The translations under genes were made by a program, and so were the position numbers. From assembly GCF_005877885.1 (NCBI RefSeq), contig NZ_VCHY01000010.1:62001-126000 (forward strand): a stretch of DNA of 64,000 bases. Reading direction: 5' to 3'. This DNA is from Labilibacter sediminis (GTDB taxonomy: Bacteria; Bacteroidota; Bacteroidia; Bacteroidales; Marinilabiliaceae). The stretch's first letter is position 1. Each line of letters opens with the position of its first letter. The notes under the pieces are model-generated. The model saw nothing but the letters and a program-made list of their open reading frames with translations, did not search any database and was not told where the DNA came from. This document shows, one piece after another, positions 1-9,679 of this stretch.

Positions 1-1719
1 AGTTGATTGTAGCTTTGACTCAAAATACTCACTATTGGGTTTTTCAGGTACAACACCCCCACCCATATTATAAACACCCAGGTCATTAATTACAAACCCT
101 GTGTTAGTGGCGTCATTGTACCAATCTGTTCTATTGTTATAAGAAACCCCTGCAACAGCATTAATACTATGCTTATTAAAAGATTTCATATAAGTAAGTG
201 TCGACTCAGCTAATAAATTGGTTTTATTATTGTTTGAATAAATATTAAGACCATTCTTTTTACTTCCTCTACTTGTGTAACCTGGATAAAACTGTCTTCT
301 ATCGGCATAACTGATAGTATATCCTCCACGTACCATAAAAGTCAATGCAGGCGTAATATTAAATAAGAACCTGGTATTAACCATCATATCAGTGTTCTTC
401 TTTACGTTCTTAACATTATTTATATCAGTAAGCGGGTTATGTGGATTTTCTTCATCCTCTAAATCCTCTTGGCTATCCTTACTTTCTGGAGATTTAGTAG
501 GTGCATAAGAAAGAGCCTTTAAAACTGAACCATATGATGTATGGGTTCCACCTGTACCACCTGTAGCTGAGGCATTATTACCAGCAGTCCCTAATTTTAA
601 ATCAACAAACATATTCATCCATTTGCCGGCCTTATGGTTTAACTTAAAGGCTCCACTGAATTTTTGTAACGATGAGTTTTTTACAATTCCCGATTCATCA
701 GTATAATTGAAATTCGTACGGAAAGTCGTCTGTTTAGTTCCACCGCCAATAGCTAAATCATAACTCTGAGAAAAGGCATAACCATCTCCATAAATTTCTT
801 CCTGCCAATTGGTATTGGTAGAGTCCTTATAAGATGCAGGATCCATCCAGTCCTCATGATCTGGATAATGTTCGTGTTGATAGAATGCATAATCAACAGA
901 TTCAAGCACATCCATCTGATCTCTGGCAAGGAGCTTTTTAACACCATAACGCACATTTAATGAAATATCTGTTTTACCAGCCTCACCTTTCTTGGTTGTA
1001 ATAATAATAACACCATTTGCTCCTCTGGCACCATATATAGAGGTTGCTGATGCATCCTTTAACACCTCAATAGATTCAATATCATCGGGGTTAATGTTTA
1101 CCAAAGGATCCAAGTGACCTTCCTCACCTAATACTGTCTTTTCTTTATCGTAGCTATATTCAATAGGAAATCCATCAATAACATATAAAGGTTGAGTATT
1201 TGAATTGATGGATCCAACACCACGAATGAAAATTTCAGATGCTCCACCCACACTACCATCACCTGACGATACCTGCAGCCCAGCTACACGACCTTCCAAA
1301 GCCTGATCCAGTGTTACATTTTCAGTCATTTTAAACTGCTCAACACCTACAGATGCAACACTACCTGTTAAATCACTCTTTTTCATTACACCATAACCTA
1401 CTGCGATTACCTCATCAAGCTCAGTAATATCTTGCTTTAAAAGAATATTAAGCTCTGACTTTTCTCCAACTTTAAGTTTCTTTTGCTCGTAGCCTATAAA
1501 GGAAATGACCAATACATCGCCTGTTTTTACATTTGATAATCTAAAAGCACCTTCCATATCGGTAATTGTACCAGAGCTGGTATTTTGTATGACAATATTC
1601 ACACCCGGAATAGATTCTCGTGTATCTGAATCCACAACTCTTCCTGTCACGGTTCGCTCTTGTGCGAGCGCCACCACAGGCAAAATTGTACACAGTAAAT
1701 AAATTAAGACTTTCTTCAT
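1..1719 (-). CDS. susC: SusC-type TonB-dependent receptor, 3' part outside the window
   Basis: Outer-membrane transporter that imports oligosaccharides with a SusD lipoprotein and TonB energy. The visible 573 codons run from an ATG at 1719 to the window edge without a stop. They start with a Sec signal peptide ending near VALAQ, then a carboxypeptidase-D-like domain (about residues 22-100). A TonB-box-like stretch (DEVIAVGYG) follows, then the plug domain with the family motifs DGSVGG, PLYVIDGFPI and SIYGARGANGVI, then the beginning of the barrel. The rest of the barrel and any partner susD lie beyond position 1. It is a different, more diverged SusC from the one at 31906-35133. Family call is firm; the transported sugar is not readable from sequence. 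Confidence 0.95.
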   Translation of the reverse strand, partial: MKKVLIYLLCTILPVVALAQERTVTGRVVDSDTRESIPGVNIVIQNTSSGTITDMEGAFRLSNVKTGDVLVISFIGYEQKKLKVGEKSELNILLKQDITELDEVIAVGYGVMKKSDLTGSVASVGVEQFKMTENVTLDQALEGRVAGLQVSSGDGSVGGASEIFIRGVGSINSNTQPLYVIDGFPIEYSYDKEKTVLGEEGHLDPLVNINPDDIESIEVLKDASATSIYGARGANGVIIITTKKGEAGKTDISLNVRYGVKKLLARDQMDVLESVDYAFYQHEHYPDHEDWMDPASYKDSTNTNWQEEIYGDGYAFSQSYDLAIGGGTKQTTFRTNFNYTDESGIVKNSSLQKFSGAFKLNHKAGKWMNMFVDLKLGTAGNNASATGGTGGTHTSYGSVLKALSYAPTKSPESKDSQEDLEDEENPHNPLTDINNVKNVKKNTDMMVNTRFLFNITPALTFMVRGGYTISYADRRQFYPGYTSRGSKKNGLNIYSNNNKTNLLAESTLTYMKSFNKHSINAVAGVSYNNRTDWYNDATNTGFVINDLGVYNMGGGVVPEKPNSEYFESKLQST

Positions 1720-1894
1720 AGATTTTTTTTTAAGCTATTTTCAATTTAAATTTTGATTAAATGTACTTAAGGAATATTTACAATTATTAACAATTAACCC
1801 AATAAGGTTTTATGGAAATCAATCCTTGTACCAATGCTTTTTGATACCTGAATTTGACCTTACATTTTGAACGGGAAGAATTAATTTTAAACTT

Positions 1895-1902
1895 CAAACA
1901 TA
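1895..1902 (-). promoter_or_regulatory. Candidate -7 box for the left susC
   Basis: The minus strand reads TATGTTTG, matching the Bacteroidota -7 consensus TAnnTTTG. It lies about 175 bases upstream of the susC start. A TTG at 1927-1929 could be the -33 element, but the spacing is a little long. Confidence 0.25.
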
Positions 1903-2120
1903 AACTCCCTACTTTTTTTTTCGGAACAATATCTCTTTAGCCTATTCGCCATTCATAATTATCAAAACGAAAGTATCAAAAGAGCATACAATACATGCAT
2001 CAAATAGTATGAAGTAAGTGTCATTTAATATAGTGAGAGAAAAAAGTGTACTATATGCACATATTTCACACTACTTGTTCATTCTGTGTTAATGTGTGAA
2101 TAATTGTTAAATTACGTTTA

Positions 2121-2302
2121 CGTAACACTACGTGTAAAGACTGCTAAATCCCCGAACTAATTTTTCGACCTATTTTCCTTTCTACTTCGTTAAGCTTTTT
2201 CGCCGTAGCTACGGCTATGCCTGTAAATCTTGCCTTGTATAAAGAAAAAACACCTTCAAAAACTTTAATTCGTTTATTTAACGCACTTCACACTAGTTGC
2301 GG
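2121..2302. repeat. MITE-like long hairpin, copy 1
   Basis: The two halves of this stretch are imperfect reverse complements. The outer arms (about 2121-2160 against about 2262-2302) pair through blocks such as ACTACGTGTAAAG with CTTCACACTAGT. The centre, at about 2211, is the core CCGTAGCTACGGCTATGC (2203-2220). The same core with one base changed lies at the centre of the hairpin at 35452-35612. No transposase is encoded, so a non-autonomous element or mobile palindrome is the best description. Confidence 0.5.
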
Positions 2303-2615
2303 TCTATTATGTAGTAACGTGAACTACTTTTATTAATATACTGGATTTGAAAAGTTATAAGCAATTTTCATATTCAAACACGATTATATGCTTTCTTTTT
2401 CATAAACCATAATAAACGATTCTGTCTGACCATTTATCCATTTGGAAGCATAAACATTAAATAAACAATCATTGGTTACACGTCTCACATAAAAGTAATA
2501 CTCCTTTTAGGATAGATGATTTCAATACTTAATTAAACAGACTTACAATTGAAGATATATGACTTAATTGCTGATCATCTATTTGAGTAAGCAGTTATAT
2601 TAATATTCTACAACT

Positions 2616-4646
2616 ATGTCAGGCATCAAAAAATCAATCCTTCTTATAGGCTTAATTATTATTTCCTCCATGGCCACTTCTCAACAACCAACACCCAACA
2701 TTCTTTTTATCATGTCGGATGATCATTCTGCAGCAACCATAAGTGTCTATGAAAGTCATCTACAAACCTTTTTAAAAGATAACCATGTAACACCCCATCT
2801 GGATAAACTAGCTAGTGAGGGTACTACGTTAACAAATTGCTATGCCAATAATTCTTTATGTGCACCTTCAAGGGCCTCTATAATTACCGGTAGATACAGT
2901 CATACTTCCGGAGTATTTACTCTACGCGAAAATCTGGAAGGAGAAAAAATACCAACAGTAGCTCAATTGTTTAATGCAAATGGTTATCAAACAGCAGTTG
3001 TTGGGAAATGGCATGTGGAAGGAGACTGTTTGCAAGGATATGATTACTATGCTATAACGCATGGACAAGGCTCCTATTATAAACCTTCTGTTACCCTAAA
3101 AGATGGCAGTAAGATTAAAGGAGGTAGCGCCTATGTAACGGATTTTTATACTGATTTAGCTGTAGATTGGTTGAATAAATACAACAATACAAAACCTTTT
3201 TTTTTAATGGTACATCATAAGGCTGCTCATGGGCCTTGGCAATACAAACATGAAGATCCTGCCATTGCGAATATGTTTGATGGGCAAATAGTACCTGAAC
3301 CAGCCACTCTGTTTGATGATTATTCAGAGCGACATGCAGAAGGCATCCCAAAGAAACAGCATCAGCTCATTTCTAATGGCGGAAAAGACGAATTAACAAA
3401 CCGTTTTTCTTCAACAGACTGGGCTACCGGACAAATTGATTATACTGGGATGACAGATTCTGAAAAAAGAAGTACTACCTACCAAAAATACCTTAAAGAT
3501 TACCTGCGCTGTGTTAAATCTATTGACAATAGTGTTGGTACTCTTTACAATAAAATCAAAGAGATGGGTATTCTTGAGAATACAATCATTATATACACCT
3601 CAGACCAAGGTATGTTTATGGGTGAACACAATTTTTATGACAAACGCTTAAGCCTTGACGAAGCGTTGAGAATGCCATTTATCATCAGATATCCACCTGA
3701 AATTGCAGCAGGAATAAAGGTTGATGAGATAGTGAATAACGTAGACTTTGCCAATACATTTTGCGATTATGCGGATATAACACCTGACGAGAATATGCAG
3801 GGGATTAGCTTCAGGCCCATTCTTGCCGGAGGAGACCCTGTCAACAAACGCACATCTACTTTCTTTCAATATTATTCGAGTAGTTGTCCCAATCATTATG
3901 GAATAAGAACTAAGACACATAAATTACTAAGATACACTGCTAGTCAAGAAGGAATTATTATAGGAAATGATTTATTTGATTTGGAAAATGACCCTGATGA
4001 ACTGGTCAGTATTTATAATGACCCAAAGCACATCACAATAAAAAACACCATGGAAGATATGTTGGACCAAGAAATTAATCAAGTAAACATTCCTGAAGGA
4101 TTCCTTCCTGGAAGACGAGAATGGAAACTTCATAATGTTAATTTCATACTAACAGATGGTAACAATCCGGTTTCCAATGCGATAATAGAGATATATGACG
4201 AAAGATTATATACCCCGAACATTGTATTGAAGGCTGATCAGGAAAACAACTATCTTACTAATTTACACCCTTACGACCATATTAACATCAAAATATCTGC
4301 TCCAGGCTATGAAACAATATTTTCATCAATAGACATCCCCGAAACAAAAAATATTACTGATTATAGTTTTTCGTATATACTTACTTCAACTCCTACTGGC
4401 ATCAAAGACTTTATTACAACAAATACATATATTTTCCCAAACCCAACTCGTAGTCACTTTAAAGCACTATGTCCATGTCATGATGGAGTTTTAATCGTAT
4501 CCAACCCTGAAGGAAAGGAGTTTTTTAAAGCAAAGGTTTCAGAAAAGGAAGTTGTAATTGACTGTAGTAGATGGCCATCAGGTATTTATATGGCAACCAT
4601 TTTGTGTCAGCAGACCAGGGTAACACAAAAGTTGATACTTAGGTAA
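2616..4646 (+). CDS. S1 sulfatase with C-terminal T9SS sorting domain
   Basis: Type-I sulfatase predicted to remove sulfate esters from the polysaccharide. It has a Sec signal peptide (about 1-23), the metal-binding Asp pair in IMSDDH (35-36), and the formylglycine motif C-A-P-S-R with Cys82. GKWHVEG, HHKAAHGPW and SDQGMFMGEH complete the metal and sulfate site. After the catalytic part (about 25-510) comes a carboxypeptidase-regulatory-like beta-sandwich (about 520-590). A T9SS type-A tail starts with an FPNPT motif and ends in KLILR, so this sulfatase should be exported across the outer membrane, unlike most others here. It is closely similar to the 528-aa sulfatase at 21079, which lacks these C-terminal domains. 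It converges on the beta-helix gene at 4824. Confidence 0.93.
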   Translation: MSGIKKSILLIGLIIISSMATSQQPTPNILFIMSDDHSAATISVYESHLQTFLKDNHVTPHLDKLASEGTTLTNCYANNSLCAPSRASIITGRYSHTSGVFTLRENLEGEKIPTVAQLFNANGYQTAVVGKWHVEGDCLQGYDYYAITHGQGSYYKPSVTLKDGSKIKGGSAYVTDFYTDLAVDWLNKYNNTKPFFLMVHHKAAHGPWQYKHEDPAIANMFDGQIVPEPATLFDDYSERHAEGIPKKQHQLISNGGKDELTNRFSSTDWATGQIDYTGMTDSEKRSTTYQKYLKDYLRCVKSIDNSVGTLYNKIKEMGILENTIIIYTSDQGMFMGEHNFYDKRLSLDEALRMPFIIRYPPEIAAGIKVDEIVNNVDFANTFCDYADITPDENMQGISFRPILAGGDPVNKRTSTFFQYYSSSCPNHYGIRTKTHKLLRYTASQEGIIIGNDLFDLENDPDELVSIYNDPKHITIKNTMEDMLDQEINQVNIPEGFLPGRREWKLHNVNFILTDGNNPVSNAIIEIYDERLYTPNIVLKADQENNYLTNLHPYDHINIKISAPGYETIFSSIDIPETKNITDYSFSYILTSTPTGIKDFITTNTYIFPNPTRSHFKALCPCHDGVLIVSNPEGKEFFKAKVSEKEVVIDCSRWPSGIYMATILCQQTRVTQKLILR

Positions 4647-4823
4647 AGTCAATATGCACCTAGGGAATTCTTTTTTAAAGACATATAAAATTGAAAGAAT
4701 TATATAAAAATATACCTATGCGAAGTGCAGAGTATATGGTTAAACAAATTATGAACAATCACCATGTGATTGAATACTAAATAACCCTGACACTAAATTA
4801 TAATCGAATTCAGATATATAGAA

Positions 4824-7800
4824 TTACTCAGACTTTTTTATGAACTTCCCCACCCCTTTCAAATTACCTTCTGCTGATTTGAGTAACAAAACATATTGTC
4901 CGGGTAGTAATGATTTTACCTCTACAACACTACTCAATATCGGGGATGACATTACCACCTGACCAGCAAGGTTTATAATTTCAAAATAGGTATCCTCATA
5001 CACATCCTTTTTAACATTGATATAATTGCTTGTTGGATTTGGATATATTACCAACTGCTTGGCATCACTCCAAATATCACCCACAGATGTGAATTCTCCA
5101 TCTAATTTAAAGTTGTATAACGGTGATTCCAGAACTCCGGAACTAACATATAATGGAATATTCCATTGCCCATTTTGATCCTGTGTTGGAATGACAATGT
5201 TTCCATTTAAGTTATAATCATTTCCTGACATTAAATTTAAACGTGGCGTACCTGACAGTTCGTTCAAATTAATCACTTCAAACATATTCTCTCCTTCAGG
5301 GAAATCAGGAATTTTGACAGAAAGTTGAATATGAGGCAATCCAATATAGACCGGCGTACCCACTTCAGCTCCTTTATTCTGCTGTCCTGTTATCACCAAT
5401 TCTTTTGTTTGATCTTTTAAGCAAATAAAACCCAATCTGAAATTCTCAATTCTGATTTTATTTGTTCCTTGATTTGTAGCTTCATCGTGGTATGAAAATC
5501 GAATATCATATTCTTCCAGATGAGTCCAATTCTCTTTACCATGAAGATTATCCCAAGTGGTAAACGCCTCTTTAATATTTATGATAACATTTTCAAAATA
5601 AGGATTCTGATTACATGCAACAATTGATTCGAACCACCCCCCAACTTTACCATCTGCAGATACTACTCTTACTGAAACACTTAAGTCTTTATTTAGTGCC
5701 GCCGCTAAATAATCAAATTGCATCAGCGGTGCAGGACGAAGGATCATATCGAGCGCCTCTATGCGCATATAATCATCGTTACCAATATTTTCTGCAGGAT
5801 CAATAAGCAACTGGTCATCCAATAATTCTACCTTATCAGAAAGAACATGATCTTTTACCCACAAGATATCATTCCATGGATCACCCTCTGAATCATCCGC
5901 ATTATAATCAAATAGTTCCTCATATGAAGTCGGGTAACTCACTTGATCTAAATTACTTCCTGCTGGAACGAAGTACCACAAAGAGCCTTCTAATTCAGAA
6001 CCATCAACAAGCATTTCATCAATACGCCAAAAATAAACTTTATCAGAATCTAATTCCCCAGGATCAAACACATTGTTTGTTTGCGTACTTACCAATTTAA
6101 GATTAGAAGGATTCGCTCCCAAATACACCTTATGCTGAACAGCGTTCAAGCCCTCCTTCCACATTAAATCACAATTAGGCATCGCTGTTACACTTTCATT
6201 CGGGGGTACAGGTGTAGAGGCTTTAGTGAGTTTACGACCCGGAACATTGTAGTTCTCTGCATCCCATTCGTATGCACCCATATCCGGTGCCGATTCATTA
6301 TAAAATAGATTCAAGGGCAAACCGGGCAAGCTTTGTTCTCCTTCATTAATAATTACTGACTGCTCTTGTGGTCTGAAATCCAAGTTATATGGATCACGCA
6401 ACACCTGAGTCACATCCATATTTGTTACAAAACCATTCCAATTATTGCCTGACAAGCCAGGAAGAGGATGCTCCAAGACAGTTCTAACTCGATGGCCTGA
6501 CATACGTTCTGTTACATTATTAAATATGCGCGTTCCTTTATTCCCTCCAAATTCAACATCTGCCAAAACAGAGATATCACATCGCTTGCCGTTATCAAAA
6601 AAGGTGTTATTAACTACAGTATGATCATCCCCTTTAATTTGCAATCCTTGCCATAAATTCCAGCCTACATTGTACATATGTGTAGCTAACTCCCCTCCGG
6701 GTTCTCCATCACAACGTATTCCTTTGTTTTCTGTATCATGAAACCAGTTGTAACGAACAGTATCTTTTTTTTGTGATCCGCTCTGTATCTGAACGCAACT
6801 AGCATCCGAACGATGCGAAGCCAGATTATGAAAATGGTTGTATTCAGCTACCAACATTCCCTGAGGACTTTTAAAATACTTCAGCCCGTTACCACGTTGG
6901 GATGCATACATTGTATTTCTGCAGAAATATGCGCCCATACAGTTTGTCATCCGAACCACATGATCGTGCCGTCCATTGTGAAAAAGACAATTCTCAACAA
7001 CAGGTGTCGTATGCTCCTGTCCATCTAGAATGATAGCCGAACCGTCGAAATACCTAAACTCACAATTATAAATAACTACATCTGCTGGAGCAAATAACGT
7101 AGGTGAATATGATCTTGAGAGCCTTAGTGCATCAGGCGCATTGGATAAAGACCAATTCACATAACTAGGATAATTAAGTGTACAATCCTTTATTTTTAAA
7201 TTATATGTATCTGATGCTGACAATGTTGTTCCAAGAAAGGAAAAACCCTTAATTTCCAGCCCGGAACAATTACTTAATGAAAAAAACTTTTGCTTTGTTT
7301 TTGCAATAAAAACAACATTATTCGGATTATCGATACCATTTAAAGGGATATAATACAAATAATTACCCTCCGCATCATAATACCATTCTCCAGGGAAATC
7401 TAAGCAGTTTTTATGAGAAGTAATAAAAAAGTATTGTTTATTACCTCCAACAGATGTTTCCGCAAAATTGACGGAAGTTGATTTAATTTTCTGGTTATCG
7501 ATATCAGTATTCACAATACGTTCCCCAACAACTTCATATCCCATTTTTAACACAATTACTCCTCCTGTAAAATCATGCTCTATTACACGCTGTGAATCAC
7601 CATTGTACCAAAAAGAAGAATCGACAAACACATTGGTATTGTTTTTTTTATCCTGAATAGCCAGTGCAGTCCAAACAGCATCATAATCCCAACATGTTCC
7701 TTTTTCCGGATCACGAGCCGTATAATCAAAGTTAAACGGATATGAAAAATTATCTGATACATTAGGCCATCGGGCCATCGTTTGCATCACCAGATTTTCA

Positions 7801-9431
7801 TCGTTCTGTATCCACAATTGCTGAATATTTACATCTGAAGGCAGTGGTAATCGCCATGCCCCATTCACATCCGGATCCGGCTCCCACATCCCGGTTAACC
7901 TTTGGGTACCAGACAGCTGGACATCAGCCCCCTCAAAGGGCATAATCACAACAGGGTCGCCTTCCACTCCATGAACATTATTCACCATCACTTCTTCAGT
8001 GTATGTACCAGCTAATAAATAACACTTATCTCCAGCTTGCCAGTAGTGACTATCAAGCGCATGCTGCACCGTATGAAAAGGATTTTCCAATGAACCATCT
8101 CCACTGTTATCATTTCCATAAATTGAGGATACAAATATATTGGTGTAGTCAGATGGATCATTTGCATTGACTTCCTCCATCACCTCTATCTGATCAAAGT
8201 AATAATCTACTCCATTGGTTCGCAAACCCAGAAATACCCCTAGCATTCCGTCCATATCTGATGTAATTTGAATACCTGAGACTTTATGCCAGGAATCAAC
8301 ATCAGGATAGTAATAAGTATTACCTTGCATATATTTACTGTTTGAACCTGAAGTAAGATAAAATTCGAGTTCAGCATTCTTTGCAGACGCCTTAGTATAA
8401 AATGACAAAGTATATTTATATCCCTTCTTGACCGGAATAAAAGTAGTCCCTCCTGTTCGAACTCTTCCTGAGGTATTGCTTCCTGTCAAACTAGCCTTCA
8501 CTGCCTTCAAGTGAAATCCATCAACAATGCTTTTATCCACATTTTTACTCCCCCAGCTTTGAAATTCATCTGTATTCAGAGTCTGATCAAATGTGCTATT
8601 TTCAAAGGTTTGTAGCTCATAAAGTCCGGTTTCCTTATTATACTTTTCAACTTTTATATCATCAATATCATAATTTATTGATTTTCCTTTGAGCCAAAAA
8701 CCAACTCCCAGTTCACCATTAAAACCTGTATTGAAACTTATCATATACTCAGTCCAATTGTTTACCTCCAACCCCTGACATACATTAACATAGTTCAAAT
8801 ATTGCCTGTTAGAACCATAAGTAAGGAATTGCTTAATTTCTCCATTCGAGGGGTCTGAGCAACGAGCTTTAAAATAAATACGATACTTACCTTCTCGCTC
8901 TGCATGTATATATTTAGTTACATCAGTGCGAACCTTCAATGAATCCTTTAACGATGTATAAACGCGCATAAACTGATTTCCTGATTCCTCTTCTATTGAT
9001 GCATCTTTATAATGCTCAAAAACCCATGGTGTTATATTAAAGTTGCGCACAGCATTATCAAAATCACTATTGGGAAAAGTAATTGTTTGATTGTCTAATA
9101 CATTCACTTTAATGATGAAAGGAACTTCTTTTGTATCATACAAAATATTAACCTGTAGATTCTGCATTCCCGCTTTATTGAATATCACTGTCTCACCAGA
9201 CACCATATAATAATCACTTTCAGAGGCCTGCAATTGAAGTTCAAAATTACTAACACCGGTAATGTAAATACAGTTATTAGTAATGGTTAATGGTTGATTT
9301 AACTGAACCTCTAACCGTTGTTTTTGAATAATATTAGTTGCATACAGGTGATTAGCACTCAGAAAAAGAAGAAAAATCACAAAGAAACCTAAGCTCCCTG
9401 ATTTAAATAAATGATGTAGGTGTTTATTCAT
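4824..9431 (-). CDS. Large T9SS-exported beta-helix protein with CBM-like modules (ARWPN family)
   Basis: A 1535-aa secreted protein. Order: signal peptide (1-31), a short beta-rich segment, and two CBM4/9-like jelly-roll modules (about 115-265 and 270-425). Next is a right-handed parallel beta-helix domain (about 430-1070) that opens with the DUF1565-like pattern GDGSLENPFHTVQHAL. A fibronectin-like segment (about 1075-1170, YFWRIDE), another beta-sandwich (about 1180-1350) and a T9SS type-A tail (last 80 residues, IYPNPTSNYINV) follow. Signature elements are ARWPN (553-557), HDTENKGIRCD and KGDDHTVVNNTFF, all shared with the proteins at 27346, 47083 and 50611. The fold suggests a polysaccharide hydrolase or lyase acting outside the cell; the reaction is not known to me. 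Start chosen at the only ATG preceding a good signal peptide. Confidence 0.85.
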   Translation of the reverse strand: MNKHLHHLFKSGSLGFFVIFLLFLSANHLYATNIIQKQRLEVQLNQPLTITNNCIYITGVSNFELQLQASESDYYMVSGETVIFNKAGMQNLQVNILYDTKEVPFIIKVNVLDNQTITFPNSDFDNAVRNFNITPWVFEHYKDASIEEESGNQFMRVYTSLKDSLKVRTDVTKYIHAEREGKYRIYFKARCSDPSNGEIKQFLTYGSNRQYLNYVNVCQGLEVNNWTEYMISFNTGFNGELGVGFWLKGKSINYDIDDIKVEKYNKETGLYELQTFENSTFDQTLNTDEFQSWGSKNVDKSIVDGFHLKAVKASLTGSNTSGRVRTGGTTFIPVKKGYKYTLSFYTKASAKNAELEFYLTSGSNSKYMQGNTYYYPDVDSWHKVSGIQITSDMDGMLGVFLGLRTNGVDYYFDQIEVMEEVNANDPSDYTNIFVSSIYGNDNSGDGSLENPFHTVQHALDSHYWQAGDKCYLLAGTYTEEVMVNNVHGVEGDPVVIMPFEGADVQLSGTQRLTGMWEPDPDVNGAWRLPLPSDVNIQQLWIQNDENLVMQTMARWPNVSDNFSYPFNFDYTARDPEKGTCWDYDAVWTALAIQDKKNNTNVFVDSSFWYNGDSQRVIEHDFTGGVIVLKMGYEVVGERIVNTDIDNQKIKSTSVNFAETSVGGNKQYFFITSHKNCLDFPGEWYYDAEGNYLYYIPLNGIDNPNNVVFIAKTKQKFFSLSNCSGLEIKGFSFLGTTLSASDTYNLKIKDCTLNYPSYVNWSLSNAPDALRLSRSYSPTLFAPADVVIYNCEFRYFDGSAIILDGQEHTTPVVENCLFHNGRHDHVVRMTNCMGAYFCRNTMYASQRGNGLKYFKSPQGMLVAEYNHFHNLASHRSDASCVQIQSGSQKKDTVRYNWFHDTENKGIRCDGEPGGELATHMYNVGWNLWQGLQIKGDDHTVVNNTFFDNGKRCDISVLADVEFGGNKGTRIFNNVTERMSGHRVRTVLEHPLPGLSGNNWNGFVTNMDVTQVLRDPYNLDFRPQEQSVIINEGEQSLPGLPLNLFYNESAPDMGAYEWDAENYNVPGRKLTKASTPVPPNESVTAMPNCDLMWKEGLNAVQHKVYLGANPSNLKLVSTQTNNVFDPGELDSDKVYFWRIDEMLVDGSELEGSLWYFVPAGSNLDQVSYPTSYEELFDYNADDSEGDPWNDILWVKDHVLSDKVELLDDQLLIDPAENIGNDDYMRIEALDMILRPAPLMQFDYLAAALNKDLSVSVRVVSADGKVGGWFESIVACNQNPYFENVIINIKEAFTTWDNLHGKENWTHLEEYDIRFSYHDEATNQGTNKIRIENFRLGFICLKDQTKELVITGQQNKGAEVGTPVYIGLPHIQLSVKIPDFPEGENMFEVINLNELSGTPRLNLMSGNDYNLNGNIVIPTQDQNGQWNIPLYVSSGVLESPLYNFKLDGEFTSVGDIWSDAKQLVIYPNPTSNYINVKKDVYEDTYFEIINLAGQVVMSSPILSSVVEVKSLLPGQYVLLLKSAEGNLKGVGKFIKKSE

Positions 9432-9679
9432 TATTTAATTTTTTAAGGATATTTCTTCAAAATTAAATAATGAATTATTATACGAGATTTTATAAACCTA
9501 TTAGGGTAACAAATTATACATCTGTAGTCCCAAATAGAATTAGCACCCATAATTTACCGCACAACAATGCATTATATGTATCTATAAAAAACACTAATTC
9601 TTTTTTTGCCTTGAGGATTGGGTGGTTTTATTACCTGAATATGACTGTAATCGGATAGGAACATTTAAAGATATATACA

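Larger units (their letters stand above)
1720..2615. other. Intergenic region between divergent susC and sulfatase genes
   Basis: About 900 bases without a credible gene. It carries the putative susC promoter on its left side and a long imperfect hairpin element at 2121-2302. The rest is AT-rich with no open frame of note. Confidence 0.6.
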